Below, piece after piece: positions 8,532-16,036 of a DNA stretch of 64,000 bases; position 1 is the first letter of the stretch; each line of letters starts with the position of its first letter. The stretch lies in the NCBI RefSeq assembly GCF_002008315.2, contig NZ_MVDG02000001.1:3348001-3412000 (forward strand). Direction: 5' to 3'. A program made the translations under genes and the position numbers. This stretch comes from Arthrobacter sp. KBS0703 (GTDB taxonomy: Bacteria > Actinomycetota > Actinomycetes > Actinomycetales > Micrococcaceae). The notes below the pieces were generated by a model. That model was not told where the DNA came from, did no database searches, and worked only from the letters and a program-made list of their open reading frames with translations.

Positions 8532-8855
8532 ATGTCCCAGCTCCACGCCCTCGTTGCCTATGTCCCGGAATCACACGCCGAGGCAGTGCTCGCCGCCATC
8601 GGGGATGCCGGCGCAGGCCGGCTCGGCAACTACTCGCACTGTGCGTTTACGGCTCCGGGCACGGGGCGCTTCACGCCCCTCGCCGGCGCCGAGCCCTTCA
8701 TCGGCGCAAGGGGCGTGCCGGAGCAGGTGGCCGAAGTCCGGATCGAGTGCGTGGTGGACGACGGAATGCTCGACGCCGTCATCCGGGCGCTGCGGGCGGC
8801 CCACCCTTATGAGGAGCCCGCCTTCATGACCTGGCCCGTGAACGGGCATCGGTGA
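8532..8855 (+). CDS. YqfO/NIF3 middle-domain-like small protein
   Basis: A 107-residue stand-alone domain like the PII/CutA-like insert of NIF3-family proteins (YqfO). Key segments are LHALVAYVPESHAEAVLAAI, GNYSHCAFTAPGTGRF, GVPEQVAEVRIECVV and the C-terminal HPYEEPAF signature. Such stand-alone proteins are widespread and cytosolic, but their role is not settled. ATG 8532 is chosen over ATG 8523 because AGGATGG sits 5 nt upstream. It precedes the SRP RNA gene. Function unknown beyond the fold. Confidence 0.75.
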   Translation: MSQLHALVAYVPESHAEAVLAAIGDAGAGRLGNYSHCAFTAPGTGRFTPLAGAEPFIGARGVPEQVAEVRIECVVDDGMLDAVIRALRAAHPYEEPAFMTWPVNGHR

Positions 8856-8896
8856 GAGGCCCGATATCGGCGCCCGGACGGCAGTGCCGGAGCCGA

Positions 8897-8926
8897 TTCG
8901 GGGCACGCCTAAACTTCGGGTAAACT
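8897..8926 (+). promoter_or_regulatory. Putative promoter of SRP RNA
   Basis: TTCGGG (8897-8902) and TAAACT (8921-8926) are separated by 18 bp. The RNA's closing stem starts 7-8 nt after the -10 element, as expected for a sigma-70-type start. Confidence 0.45.
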
Positions 8927-8933
8927 GTCTGAC

Positions 8934-9024
8934 GGCCCCTCATGTGGCGTCATCCTGTTGAACTCCCCCAGGACCGGAAGGTAGCAAGGGTAAGCGGGCT
9001 CTGGCGGGTGCATGAGGGGTCTTT
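8934..9024 (+). ncRNA. ffs: Signal recognition particle RNA, small bacterial type (4.5S)
   Basis: The universally conserved SRP54-binding helix 8 is present: AGGACCGGAAGGTAGCAAGG at about 8971-8990, with the GGAA tetraloop region and opposing asymmetric loop. The ends GCCCCTCATG and CATGAGGGGT form the closing stem, followed by TTTT, which may terminate the RNA. It lies directly upstream of dnaX, a usual actinobacterial arrangement. The RNA binds Ffh and targets nascent membrane and secreted proteins. Confidence 0.95.
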
Positions 9025-9055
9025 TATGTCAGTCCCGATTGGTAGGGTTTTCTCT

Positions 9056-10528
9056 GTGACTGTTACTACTGCCCTTTACCGTAGATACCGCCCCGATTCG
9101 TTCGCGGACGTTATCGGGCAGGAACATGTCACGGAGCCGCTCATGACGGCACTGCGCAAAAACCGGGTGAACCACGCCTACCTGTTCTCGGGTCCGCGCG
9201 GCTGCGGCAAGACCACCTCCGCCCGCATCCTGGCCCGCTGCCTCAACTGCGCCAAGGGCCCCACGGACACCCCCTGCGGCGTATGCCCCAGCTGCGTGGA
9301 ACTGGCCCGCGGCGGCTCCGGATCACTCGACGTGATCGAGATCGACGCCGCCAGCCACGGCGGCGTGGATGACGCCCGGGACCTCCGTGAGCGCGCCACG
9401 TACGCTCCGGTGCGGGACCGCTACAAGATCTTCATTATCGACGAGGCCCACATGGTCACCTCGGCGGGCTTCAACGCCCTGCTGAAGATCGTTGAAGAAC
9501 CCCCGGAACACATCAAGTTCATCTTCGCCACCACCGAGCCGGACAAGGTCATCGGGACCATTCGGTCACGCACGCACCACTACCCCTTCCGCCTGGTGCC
9601 GCCCGAGCCGCTGATGGCCTATCTGGAGCTTCTCTGCCAGCAGGAAAACGTGCCCGTGGCGCCCGGCGTGCTCTCGCTCGTCATCCGCGCCGGCGCCGGG
9701 TCCGTCCGCGATTCCCTCTCCGTCCTTGACCAGTTGATGGCGGGCGCAGGCCCCGATGGCCTGGATTACGAGCTTGCCGTGGCGCTCCTTGGCTACACCC
9801 ATGCATCGCTCCTGGACGACGTCGTCGAGGCGATCGCAGCCTCTGACGCCGCCACCGTCTTCCGGGCAGTGGACCGCGTTATCCAGACCGGCCACGATCC
9901 CCGCCGCTTCGTCGAGGACCTCCTGGAACGCTTCCGGGACCTCATCATCGTCCAGGCAATGCCGGAAAGCGCCCAGTCCATCCTCCGCGGCATGCCCGCG
10001 GACCAGATTGCCCGGATGCAGAACCAGGCGCACAACCTGGGTGCCGCCGAGCTTTCCCGCGCAGCCGACGTCACCAATACCGCGCTGACGGAAATGACCG
10101 GCGCCACGTCGCCGCGGCTGCACCTCGAGCTGCTCTGCGCCCGCATCCTGCTGCCCAGCTCCGAACAGACCGAACGCGGGATCGCGGCCCGGATTGACCG
10201 CGTGGAGCGGAGGCTGAACTACGCAGGGAACGACGTCGGCGCTCCCGCCGGCGTGTCTGCCGCCCCTTCGCCTGCTGCGGCTGTTTCTGCAGCTCCTGTT
10301 CCGCCGGCCGCGGCTCCCGTTGCTCCCGTTCTGCCGGCCCCGGCTGCCGATGCTCCCGCCGCTGCCGCGCCTGCCCCGGCCGCTTCTGCACCATCCCCGT
10401 CAGCACCAGCAGATCCGGCCGCCCAGCCGCCCGCTGCCGCGCCTCCGGCTGCCCGCAACGGGCGGCCTCCCCGCCGCCGCGCCAGCCGGGCGGGAGCCCC
10501 TCGCCGCACCCCGAATCAGTACCGATGA
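9056..10528 (+). CDS. dnaX: DNA polymerase III gamma/tau, N-terminal part (frame broken)
   Basis: The clamp-loader ATPase half of DnaX. It shows GPRGCGKTT (Walker A, about residues 46-54), the four-Cys zinc site CLNCAKGPTDTPCGVCPSC, IFIIDEAHMVT (Walker B), TTEPDKV and the arginine-finger motif GTIRSRTHHY, then the collar domain to about residue 380 and an Ala/Pro linker. GTG 9056 follows GGTAGGG. The frame stops at 10526-10528, but the natural protein continues: from about 10473 the neighbouring frame encodes an acidic Ala/Pro linker (STDDWPVDEAPAG), and from about 10742 the original frame resumes. As printed, this piece is gamma-like in extent (490 residues). Confidence 0.9.
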   Translation: MTVTTALYRRYRPDSFADVIGQEHVTEPLMTALRKNRVNHAYLFSGPRGCGKTTSARILARCLNCAKGPTDTPCGVCPSCVELARGGSGSLDVIEIDAASHGGVDDARDLRERATYAPVRDRYKIFIIDEAHMVTSAGFNALLKIVEEPPEHIKFIFATTEPDKVIGTIRSRTHHYPFRLVPPEPLMAYLELLCQQENVPVAPGVLSLVIRAGAGSVRDSLSVLDQLMAGAGPDGLDYELAVALLGYTHASLLDDVVEAIAASDAATVFRAVDRVIQTGHDPRRFVEDLLERFRDLIIVQAMPESAQSILRGMPADQIARMQNQAHNLGAAELSRAADVTNTALTEMTGATSPRLHLELLCARILLPSSEQTERGIAARIDRVERRLNYAGNDVGAPAGVSAAPSPAAAVSAAPVPPAAAPVAPVLPAPAADAPAAAAPAPAASAPSPSAPADPAAQPPAAAPPAARNGRPPRRRASRAGAPRRTPNQYR

Positions 10529-10741
10529 CTGGCCGGTTGATGAGGCACCTGCCGGCGCCCGCGGGGCGGCTTCGGCACCGCGTGCCGACGCCGGCCGGGA
10601 GGCTACTCCGCAAAGCCCCGCCGCCCAGCCCCTGCAGGCGCCCCGGCCCGCTCCCGGAGAGCAGGCTGCGCAGGCTGTCCAACCGGCACCTGCCCGGGGT
10701 CCGGAGGCACGGCCGGAACCGGCCGCGGCACAGTCTGCCCG

Positions 10742-12562
10742 CCGCAGCGCGCGGCAACGGCACCGGCCGGCGCAGGTGCCGACGTCGAGGTTCTTCGCCG
10801 CGCGTGGCCGGAGGTCCTGCAGACCCTCACCAAGATCAAGCGCAGCACGTGGGCCCTCGTGGAGCCGAACGCCCAGGTCGGCCAGTTCGACGGCCAGGTG
10901 CTCACCCTCGTCTTCACGACGTCCGGGCTGGCCGGTGCCTTCGGCCGGGCGGATCATTCCGAAAATCTGCGGCAGGCCATCCATAAGACGATCGGCATCG
11001 ACTGCCAGATCACTGCTGTGGCGGCCGGGTCCAGCAGCTCAGCGAGCTCTGAGCCAAACCCAAAAGCGCCTACTAGCCGGGACGTCCCGGCTACCACCAC
11101 GGATGCGGATTGGGGGCTTGCCCCTGCCGCGCCCGACTCAACGCCGCCTTCGGCACCCGAGTCCGCGCCGGTTGCACAAAGCGGCGCAGCGTCAGTTGCG
11201 GCCACCTCCGCCGCCGGCATTTCCGCCGCCGGTCCTTCGGACGGAGTCCCTTCGGGGGCGGGTCCGGTCCCGGCAACGCAGCCCGCCGCTTCTGCGCCGC
11301 CCGTTTCCGCGCCGACCGTTTCCACCCCCACCGTTTCCAGTCCGGCTGTGTCATCCTCGGCTGTGTCTTCTCCGTCAGCGGCTTCCGCCGGATCCACCCC
11401 GGCCGAAGCGGTCGGGGCTGAAACGGCCGGGGCTGCTGGTTCCACGCCTGCGGGTTCGGGCCCCGGCAGTGCAGGTGATGACCAGTCGCCGGCACGCGGG
11501 CAGTCCTCACCGGCGCAAGCTTCGCCTCCGCAGGCGTTCGACGCCGCGCAGGCCGGCGCTTACTCCTACCCGGACGACGATTGGGGGCCGCCGCTCGACG
11601 AGGACGCGCCGCCCCTGGATGAAGAACCCCCCATGGACTGGGAGCCGCCACGCCAGGCTCCGGCACGCCCTGCCCCGTCTTCGCCCGACCGGCCCAGCAC
11701 AGCTCCGGCTACGGTTGCTCCTGCCACCGCCGCCCCTGCTTCACCCGCTGCGGCCGGCCCGGCCACCAACGCGCCCGGCACCGCTGACCCCACACCCACA
11801 CGGAACGCGTCCGACGATCCCTGGTCGCGTGCCGTTGAGCAGGCCCCCGGTGTGTGGCTCCTCGGTTCGGAGACCAATGTCGGCAAATCCCAAGGCGAGT
11901 CAGGTGACGCGTCGGAAACGGTCCCTCCGGAGCCGGCCGCCCCGAGCTATGAGCCGGCAGCGGCACAGATTCCCCGGACAGACCGCCCGGCCACCAGCGT
12001 CCCTGATGCGCCGGTCCCGGCGACGGGCACGGCACAGCCGCCGGGCAACGGCGGTACTCCCCCGCCGGCCGAGGTGCCCGAATCGGACGTGCCCCAGTTC
12101 GCCCCCGCTTACGCCATGGCATCCGCCCAGGCCTCAGGCAGCCATGACTACGGCGTCCCGGGGCCGAGTATTCAGTCGCCCGCCGCGCAGGCCGTCGCCG
12201 TATCAACAGAGGTGCGCGTGCCGGTCTTCGCACCGAGCGCTGCCCCGGCTACACAGCCTGGCCCGGCGGCCGCTCCCGCCCCGGCAGGTGTGGCGACAGC
12301 CGCGCCTCCGGTGCCCGGCAGCGGAAAGCTGAGCCTGTACCAGAGGCTGTCCAACAGCCCCGAGGCCGAGGCAGGGCGGGCCAAGGCGCCTGCCCGGCAG
12401 ACCGAATCTGCCGCGCCGTACGTGCAGGACATTCCCAGCGCGGACGACGAAACCATCGAGGAGTCGGGCGTCTTTGGCCGGGCCGCCGTCGAGCGTATTC
12501 TGGGCGGGAAGCTCATTGAGGAACGGTCCCTGGACGGAAGCCCGCTGCTGCCCCGCTATTAG
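10742..12562 (+). CDS. dnaX: DNA polymerase III tau C-terminal part of dnaX
   Basis: Continuation of DnaX without its own start; the first in-frame ATG is at 10859. It begins with ADVEVLRRAWPEVLQTLTK and KRSTWALVEPNAQV, a conserved actinobacterial DnaX domain ending FGRADHSENLRQAIHKTIG. A ~450-residue Ala/Pro/Ser-rich linker with DDDWGPPLDEDAPP follows, and the conserved tail is VFGRAAVERILGGKLIEE. The tau tail usually contacts polymerase and helicase. Between 10528 and 10742 coding potential lies in another frame, so two compensating frame changes are needed: one likely in the CCCC run 10469-10472, one near 10735-10750. Sequence error, real mutation and frameshifting remain open. Confidence 0.8.
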   Translation, partial: PQRAATAPAGAGADVEVLRRAWPEVLQTLTKIKRSTWALVEPNAQVGQFDGQVLTLVFTTSGLAGAFGRADHSENLRQAIHKTIGIDCQITAVAAGSSSSASSEPNPKAPTSRDVPATTTDADWGLAPAAPDSTPPSAPESAPVAQSGAASVAATSAAGISAAGPSDGVPSGAGPVPATQPAASAPPVSAPTVSTPTVSSPAVSSSAVSSPSAASAGSTPAEAVGAETAGAAGSTPAGSGPGSAGDDQSPARGQSSPAQASPPQAFDAAQAGAYSYPDDDWGPPLDEDAPPLDEEPPMDWEPPRQAPARPAPSSPDRPSTAPATVAPATAAPASPAAAGPATNAPGTADPTPTRNASDDPWSRAVEQAPGVWLLGSETNVGKSQGESGDASETVPPEPAAPSYEPAAAQIPRTDRPATSVPDAPVPATGTAQPPGNGGTPPPAEVPESDVPQFAPAYAMASAQASGSHDYGVPGPSIQSPAAQAVAVSTEVRVPVFAPSAAPATQPGPAAAPAPAGVATAAPPVPGSGKLSLYQRLSNSPEAEAGRAKAPARQTESAAPYVQDIPSADDETIEESGVFGRAAVERILGGKLIEERSLDGSPLLPRY

Positions 12563-12656
12563 CCAACCCGTCACCGCCTGACAGCCGGGCGTCCCTGCCC
12601 GGCCCCTCTCCGCCCATGCCGGCCGGAGGTCTTCCAACCAAGTAATCGAGGACATT

Positions 12657-13256
<600 letters not shown>

Positions 13257-13380
13257 CCGTCCCAGGGTCACAATTCAACGCGAGGCGGACGGCGGCGATA
13301 AACTGTTGGCATTAGTACGCCGTCGCGCCGCAAGGCCGCCTGGCCGCCAAAACTCCGATTGATCCAGTGAGGGTGCACGC

Positions 13381-14739
13381 ATGAGTATGCCCAGTACCGA
13401 AGTGAAGACCGAACCTCAGCAGCAGGAGCTGGCCGCCAGTGACTCCGTCACCACGCAGCTCATTGTGCAGAAGTTCGGCGGTTCCTCGGTGGCCGACGCT
13501 GAGGGCATCAAGCGGGTTGCGAAGCGCGTGGTCGATGCGCAGAAGGCCGGCAACGAAGTCGTTGTCGTCGTCTCCGCGATGGGCGACACCACCGATGAAC
13601 TCCTGGACCTCGCCGCGCAGGTTACCGATTCCGCCCCGGCGCGGGAAATGGACATGCTTCTCTCCGCCGGCGAACGCATTTCCATGGCGCTGCTGGCGAT
13701 GGCGATCAACAAGTTCGGCGCGTCCGCGCAGTCCTTCACCGGTTCCCAGGCCGGCATGATCACCGACGGAATCCACGGCAAGGCGCGGATCATCGACGTC
13801 GATCCGCACCGCATCCGGACCGCACTGGACAAGGGACACATCGCCATCGTTGCGGGCTTCCAAGGCATGAGCCGCACCACGAACGAGATCACCACCCTGG
13901 GCCGCGGCGGTTCAGACACGACGGCAGTCGCCCTCGCCGCCGCCTTGGAAGCCGACGTCTGCGAGATCTACACCGACGTGGACGGCATCTATACCGCCGA
14001 TCCCCGCGTTGTGCCGTCCGCGCAGAAAATCGACCGCATCTCCAGCGAGGAAATGCTGGAACTGGCTGCCTCCGGCGCCAAGATCCTCCACCTGCGGTGC
14101 GTTGAATACGCACGGCGTTTCGGCGTGCCGCTGCACGTCCGTTCTTCATTCAGCCAGCACGAAGGCACCTGGGTCCTGCCCGGCGCCGACGACAAGATCA
14201 CGACTCAAGAGGGAGTTGCCTTGGAGCAGCCAATCATCTCCGGTGTTGCACACGACCGCTCGGAAGCGAAGGTCACGGTTGTGGGCGTTCCGGACATTCC
14301 CGGCAAGGCCGCCGCGATTTTCCAGGTGATCGCTGACGCGCATTCGAACATCGACATGATCGTGCAGAACGTCTCCACGCACGGCACCGGCCGGACCGAC
14401 ATCTCCTTCACGCTCCCCATCGTCGAGGGGGCGGATGCCCTGGCCGCACTCCGCGCGGCCCAGCAGGAGATCGGCTTCGAGAGCATCGAATACAACGAAC
14501 AGATCGGCAAGCTGTCCCTGATCGGCGCCGGCATGCGGTCACACCCGGGCGTCTCCGCCACCTTCTTCAAGGCGCTGTCCGCAGCGGGCATCAACATCAA
14601 CATGATCTCGACGTCAGAGATCCGCATCTCGGTCGTGACGCACGCAGACCTCCTGGATGACGCGGTCCGCGCCATCCACAAGGCCTTCGATCTGGACAGC
14701 GAAGCCGAAGCCACCGTCTACGGCGGCACCGGCCGCTAA
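13381..14739 (+). CDS. lysC: Aspartate kinase (alpha subunit)
   Basis: A 452-residue monofunctional aspartokinase, first step of the aspartate-family pathway (lysine, threonine, methionine, diaminopimelate). The kinase motif is [15 protein letters not shown] (about residues 29-43), with [16 protein letters not shown] for substrate/ATP binding and [15 protein letters not shown]. Two C-terminal ACT domains for feedback control follow: [17 protein letters not shown] and [22 protein letters not shown] 13381 is used with GAGGG upstream, but the first ~25 residues are not conserved in the family, so a later start is possible. A possible TAAACT -10 lies at 13299-13304. An internal beta-subunit start is listed separately. 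Confidence 0.95.
   Translation: MSMPSTEVKTEPQQQELAASDSVTTQLIVQKFGGSSVADAEGIKRVAKRVVDAQKAGNEVVVVVSAMGDTTDELLDLAAQVTDSAPAREMDMLLSAGERISMALLAMAINKFGASAQSFTGSQAGMITDGIHGKARIIDVDPHRIRTALDKGHIAIVAGFQGMSRTTNEITTLGRGGSDTTAVALAAALEADVCEIYTDVDGIYTADPRVVPSAQKIDRISSEEMLELAASGAKILHLRCVEYARRFGVPLHVRSSFSQHEGTWVLPGADDKITTQEGVALEQPIISGVAHDRSEAKVTVVGVPDIPGKAAAIFQVIADAHSNIDMIVQNVSTHGTGRTDISFTLPIVEGADALAALRAAQQEIGFESIEYNEQIGKLSLIGAGMRSHPGVSATFFKALSAAGININMISTSEIRISVVTHADLLDDAVRAIHKAFDLDSEAEATVYGGTGR
14221..14739 (+). CDS. lysC: Putative in-frame aspartokinase beta subunit
   Basis: TTG 14221 is preceded by GAGGGAG with a 5-nt gap, in frame with lysC. The encoded 172 residues ([20 protein letters not shown]...) align with the known Corynebacterium glutamicum aspartokinase beta subunit, which starts at the equivalent place and consists of the two ACT domains. 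This predicts an alpha2beta2 enzyme. The site is seen; its use is inferred. Confidence 0.5.
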   Translation: MEQPIISGVAHDRSEAKVTVVGVPDIPGKAAAIFQVIADAHSNIDMIVQNVSTHGTGRTDISFTLPIVEGADALAALRAAQQEIGFESIEYNEQIGKLSLIGAGMRSHPGVSATFFKALSAAGININMISTSEIRISVVTHADLLDDAVRAIHKAFDLDSEAEATVYGGTGR

Positions 14740-14757
14740 GGACAGGTTCCGGGCGCC

Positions 14758-14973
14758 CTACTTGAGGTCGCTCTTGCGGACTGCATAATGGTGCCCCTCG
14801 GAATCCGTCTCGACTTCAAATTGGGCCAGATCGTCCTCTGAAGCGTGTTCAAAATCGTCGTGCATATGAACCACCGGGGCGGCCGGATCGCCCTGGGTGG
14901 CAGGGCCGAATATGAACCGGAGCCTGTCGGTCATATCCATAAAGCCAGCAAGCACATGTGCCACAAGTCCCAC
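14758..14973 (-). CDS. Small conserved protein with FGPA motif (1)
   Basis: A 71-residue acidic protein containing DRLRFIFGPATQG and a C-terminal ETDSEGHHYAVRKSDL. It resembles the next small gene (15115-15339), which has KLRAIFGPANRSS and a similar polar tail ending in a TYVVPR segment, so the two are probably paralogues. The start is ambiguous: GTG 14973 or GTG 14964, both after GGAAGGGGG. No membrane segment or signal peptide. It is convergent with lysC. Function unknown. Confidence 0.6.
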   Translation of the reverse strand: MGLVAHVLAGFMDMTDRLRFIFGPATQGDPAAPVVHMHDDFEHASEDDLAQFEVETDSEGHHYAVRKSDLK

Positions 14974-15114
14974 CCCCTTCCCTGATCGAAGGCGGAGAGC
15001 AACCGCTCGTCCGTACTGCCGTGCCCTTATTTTACGCCGGGACCACGAAAAATGGCCCTCTGCGGAGCGTGAGAGTCATGCGCCATGGCCGCGGGGCAGG
15101 AGAAGGCTGGGGGC

Positions 15115-15339
15115 TTAGCGCAGGGACTTGTCCTCGGGGTTGCGCGGCACCACATACGTGCTGCCGTCCGGCCGCCGGACCGTTTCCCACTGCTGGGTCT
15201 CGGCCTCGCGCTGGGCGAGCAGCTTCCGATTCTCCTCGGTCATGTCATGCCCCAGGGAACTCCGGTTGGCCGGGCCGAAGATCGCCCTGAGCTTGCCGGT
15301 TGCGCGCATGAACCTCTGTGATGCGTTCTCTTTTTCCAC
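15115..15339 (-). CDS. Small conserved protein with FGPA motif (2)
   Basis: About 74 residues: GKLRAIFGPANRSSLG near the N-terminus, a charged helix (EENRKLLAQREAETQQWE) and a tail RRPDGSTYVVPRNPED. GTG 15339 (or 15348) is chosen; longer frames overlap the divergent OhrR-type gene and its operator. It shares that operator region, so it may be under the same oxidant-responsive control. Function unknown; related to the gene at 14758-14973. Confidence 0.6.
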   Translation of the reverse strand: MEKENASQRFMRATGKLRAIFGPANRSSLGHDMTEENRKLLAQREAETQQWETVRRPDGSTYVVPRNPEDKSLR

Positions 15340-15383
15340 GGTTTCCACACTCCATTTCCAGGACACTGCTGGAAACAACGATA

Positions 15384-15398
15384 CACTAATTATTAGTG
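15384..15398. promoter_or_regulatory. MarR/OhrR-type operator palindrome
   Basis: CACTAAT-T-ATTAGTG is a perfect 15-bp palindrome, AT-rich in a GC-rich genome, 24 bp upstream of the OhrR-like start and 45 bp upstream of the divergent small gene. MarR-family dimers bind such sites, so this is very likely the autoregulatory operator. Confidence 0.75.
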
Positions 15399-15421
15399 CA
15401 CTAACTATCGAAGGGATGCCC

Positions 15422-15925
15422 ATGACCGGACGATCGGAAGCCCCTGCCGTACCCTCAGCCACGGGGCCAGACGCAGGCTCCGATGTGCTCGAGGACGATC
15501 TCCTGCTGGAACGCCAGCTGTGCTTTGCCCTGACCGTCGCCTCCCGCAGCGTCGTCGGCGCGTACAAACCGGTGTTGGACAAGCTCGGGCTCACCCATCC
15601 CCAGTACCTGGTCATGCTGTGCCTGTGGGAATCAAGCCCGCGCTCAGTCCGCGACATCAGCGACGCCCTGGCCCAGGAGCCCGCCACCATTTCGCCTCTG
15701 CTCCGCCGCCTGGAGGCGGCCGGGCTCATCACCAGGCGGCGCGTCGAAGGAAACGAACGCGCCCTGGCCGTCGCGTTGACCCCCGCCGGGGCCGACTTGC
15801 GCCGGCAGGCCACCGAGGTCCCCGGCATCATGATGGCGAGGCTGGGCCTGACCCGGGAACAGGTGGCAAGCCTGCACCGCACCATGATGGACCTCATCGC
15901 CGCCACCGGTTCTGCCCGGAACTAG
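15422..15925 (+). CDS. MarR-family regulator, OhrR-like
   Basis: A 167-residue MarR protein. The segment LERQLCFALTVASRSVVGAY carries a Cys at the place of the redox-sensing Cys of OhrR (family pattern QLCFALY), followed by LGLTHPQYLVMLCLWE. The winged helix includes DISDALAQEPATISPLLRRL and ITRRRVEGNERALAVAL. OhrR repressors sense organic hydroperoxides through this Cys and usually control an ohr gene; none is adjacent here. ATG 15422 has GAAGGGA 6 nt upstream and is preferred over ATG 15416. A perfect palindrome lies in its promoter. Confidence 0.85.
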   Translation: MTGRSEAPAVPSATGPDAGSDVLEDDLLLERQLCFALTVASRSVVGAYKPVLDKLGLTHPQYLVMLCLWESSPRSVRDISDALAQEPATISPLLRRLEAAGLITRRRVEGNERALAVALTPAGADLRRQATEVPGIMMARLGLTREQVASLHRTMMDLIAATGSARN

Positions 15926-15976
15926 CGCCCCGGAAAGCGCCGGCGCTTCGGCGCAAGCGGCAAACGCGCCACACGG

Positions 15977-16018
15977 ACGACGCCGGCACTCACCACCTGT
16001 GGTGAGTGCCGGCGTCGT
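15977..16018. terminator. Strong bidirectional hairpin
   Basis: An 18-bp perfect stem (ACGACGCCGGCACTCACC with its complement) closes a 6-nt loop between the converging OhrR-like and subtilase genes. No long T-run, but the stability and position fit a shared terminator. Confidence 0.7.
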
Positions 16019-16036
16019 ACGCTGTTGTCCTGACGG

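Noticed and set aside
10460..10530. Programmed dnaX frameshift as the preferred explanation
   Set aside because: No classic slippery heptamer and two opposite shifts are needed; indel error or mutation is simpler.
10320..12332. 670-residue Pro/Arg-rich reading frame in the dnaX region
   Set aside because: Most of it is a shadow of the DnaX linker; only about 10473-10735 carries plausible DnaX linker sequence.
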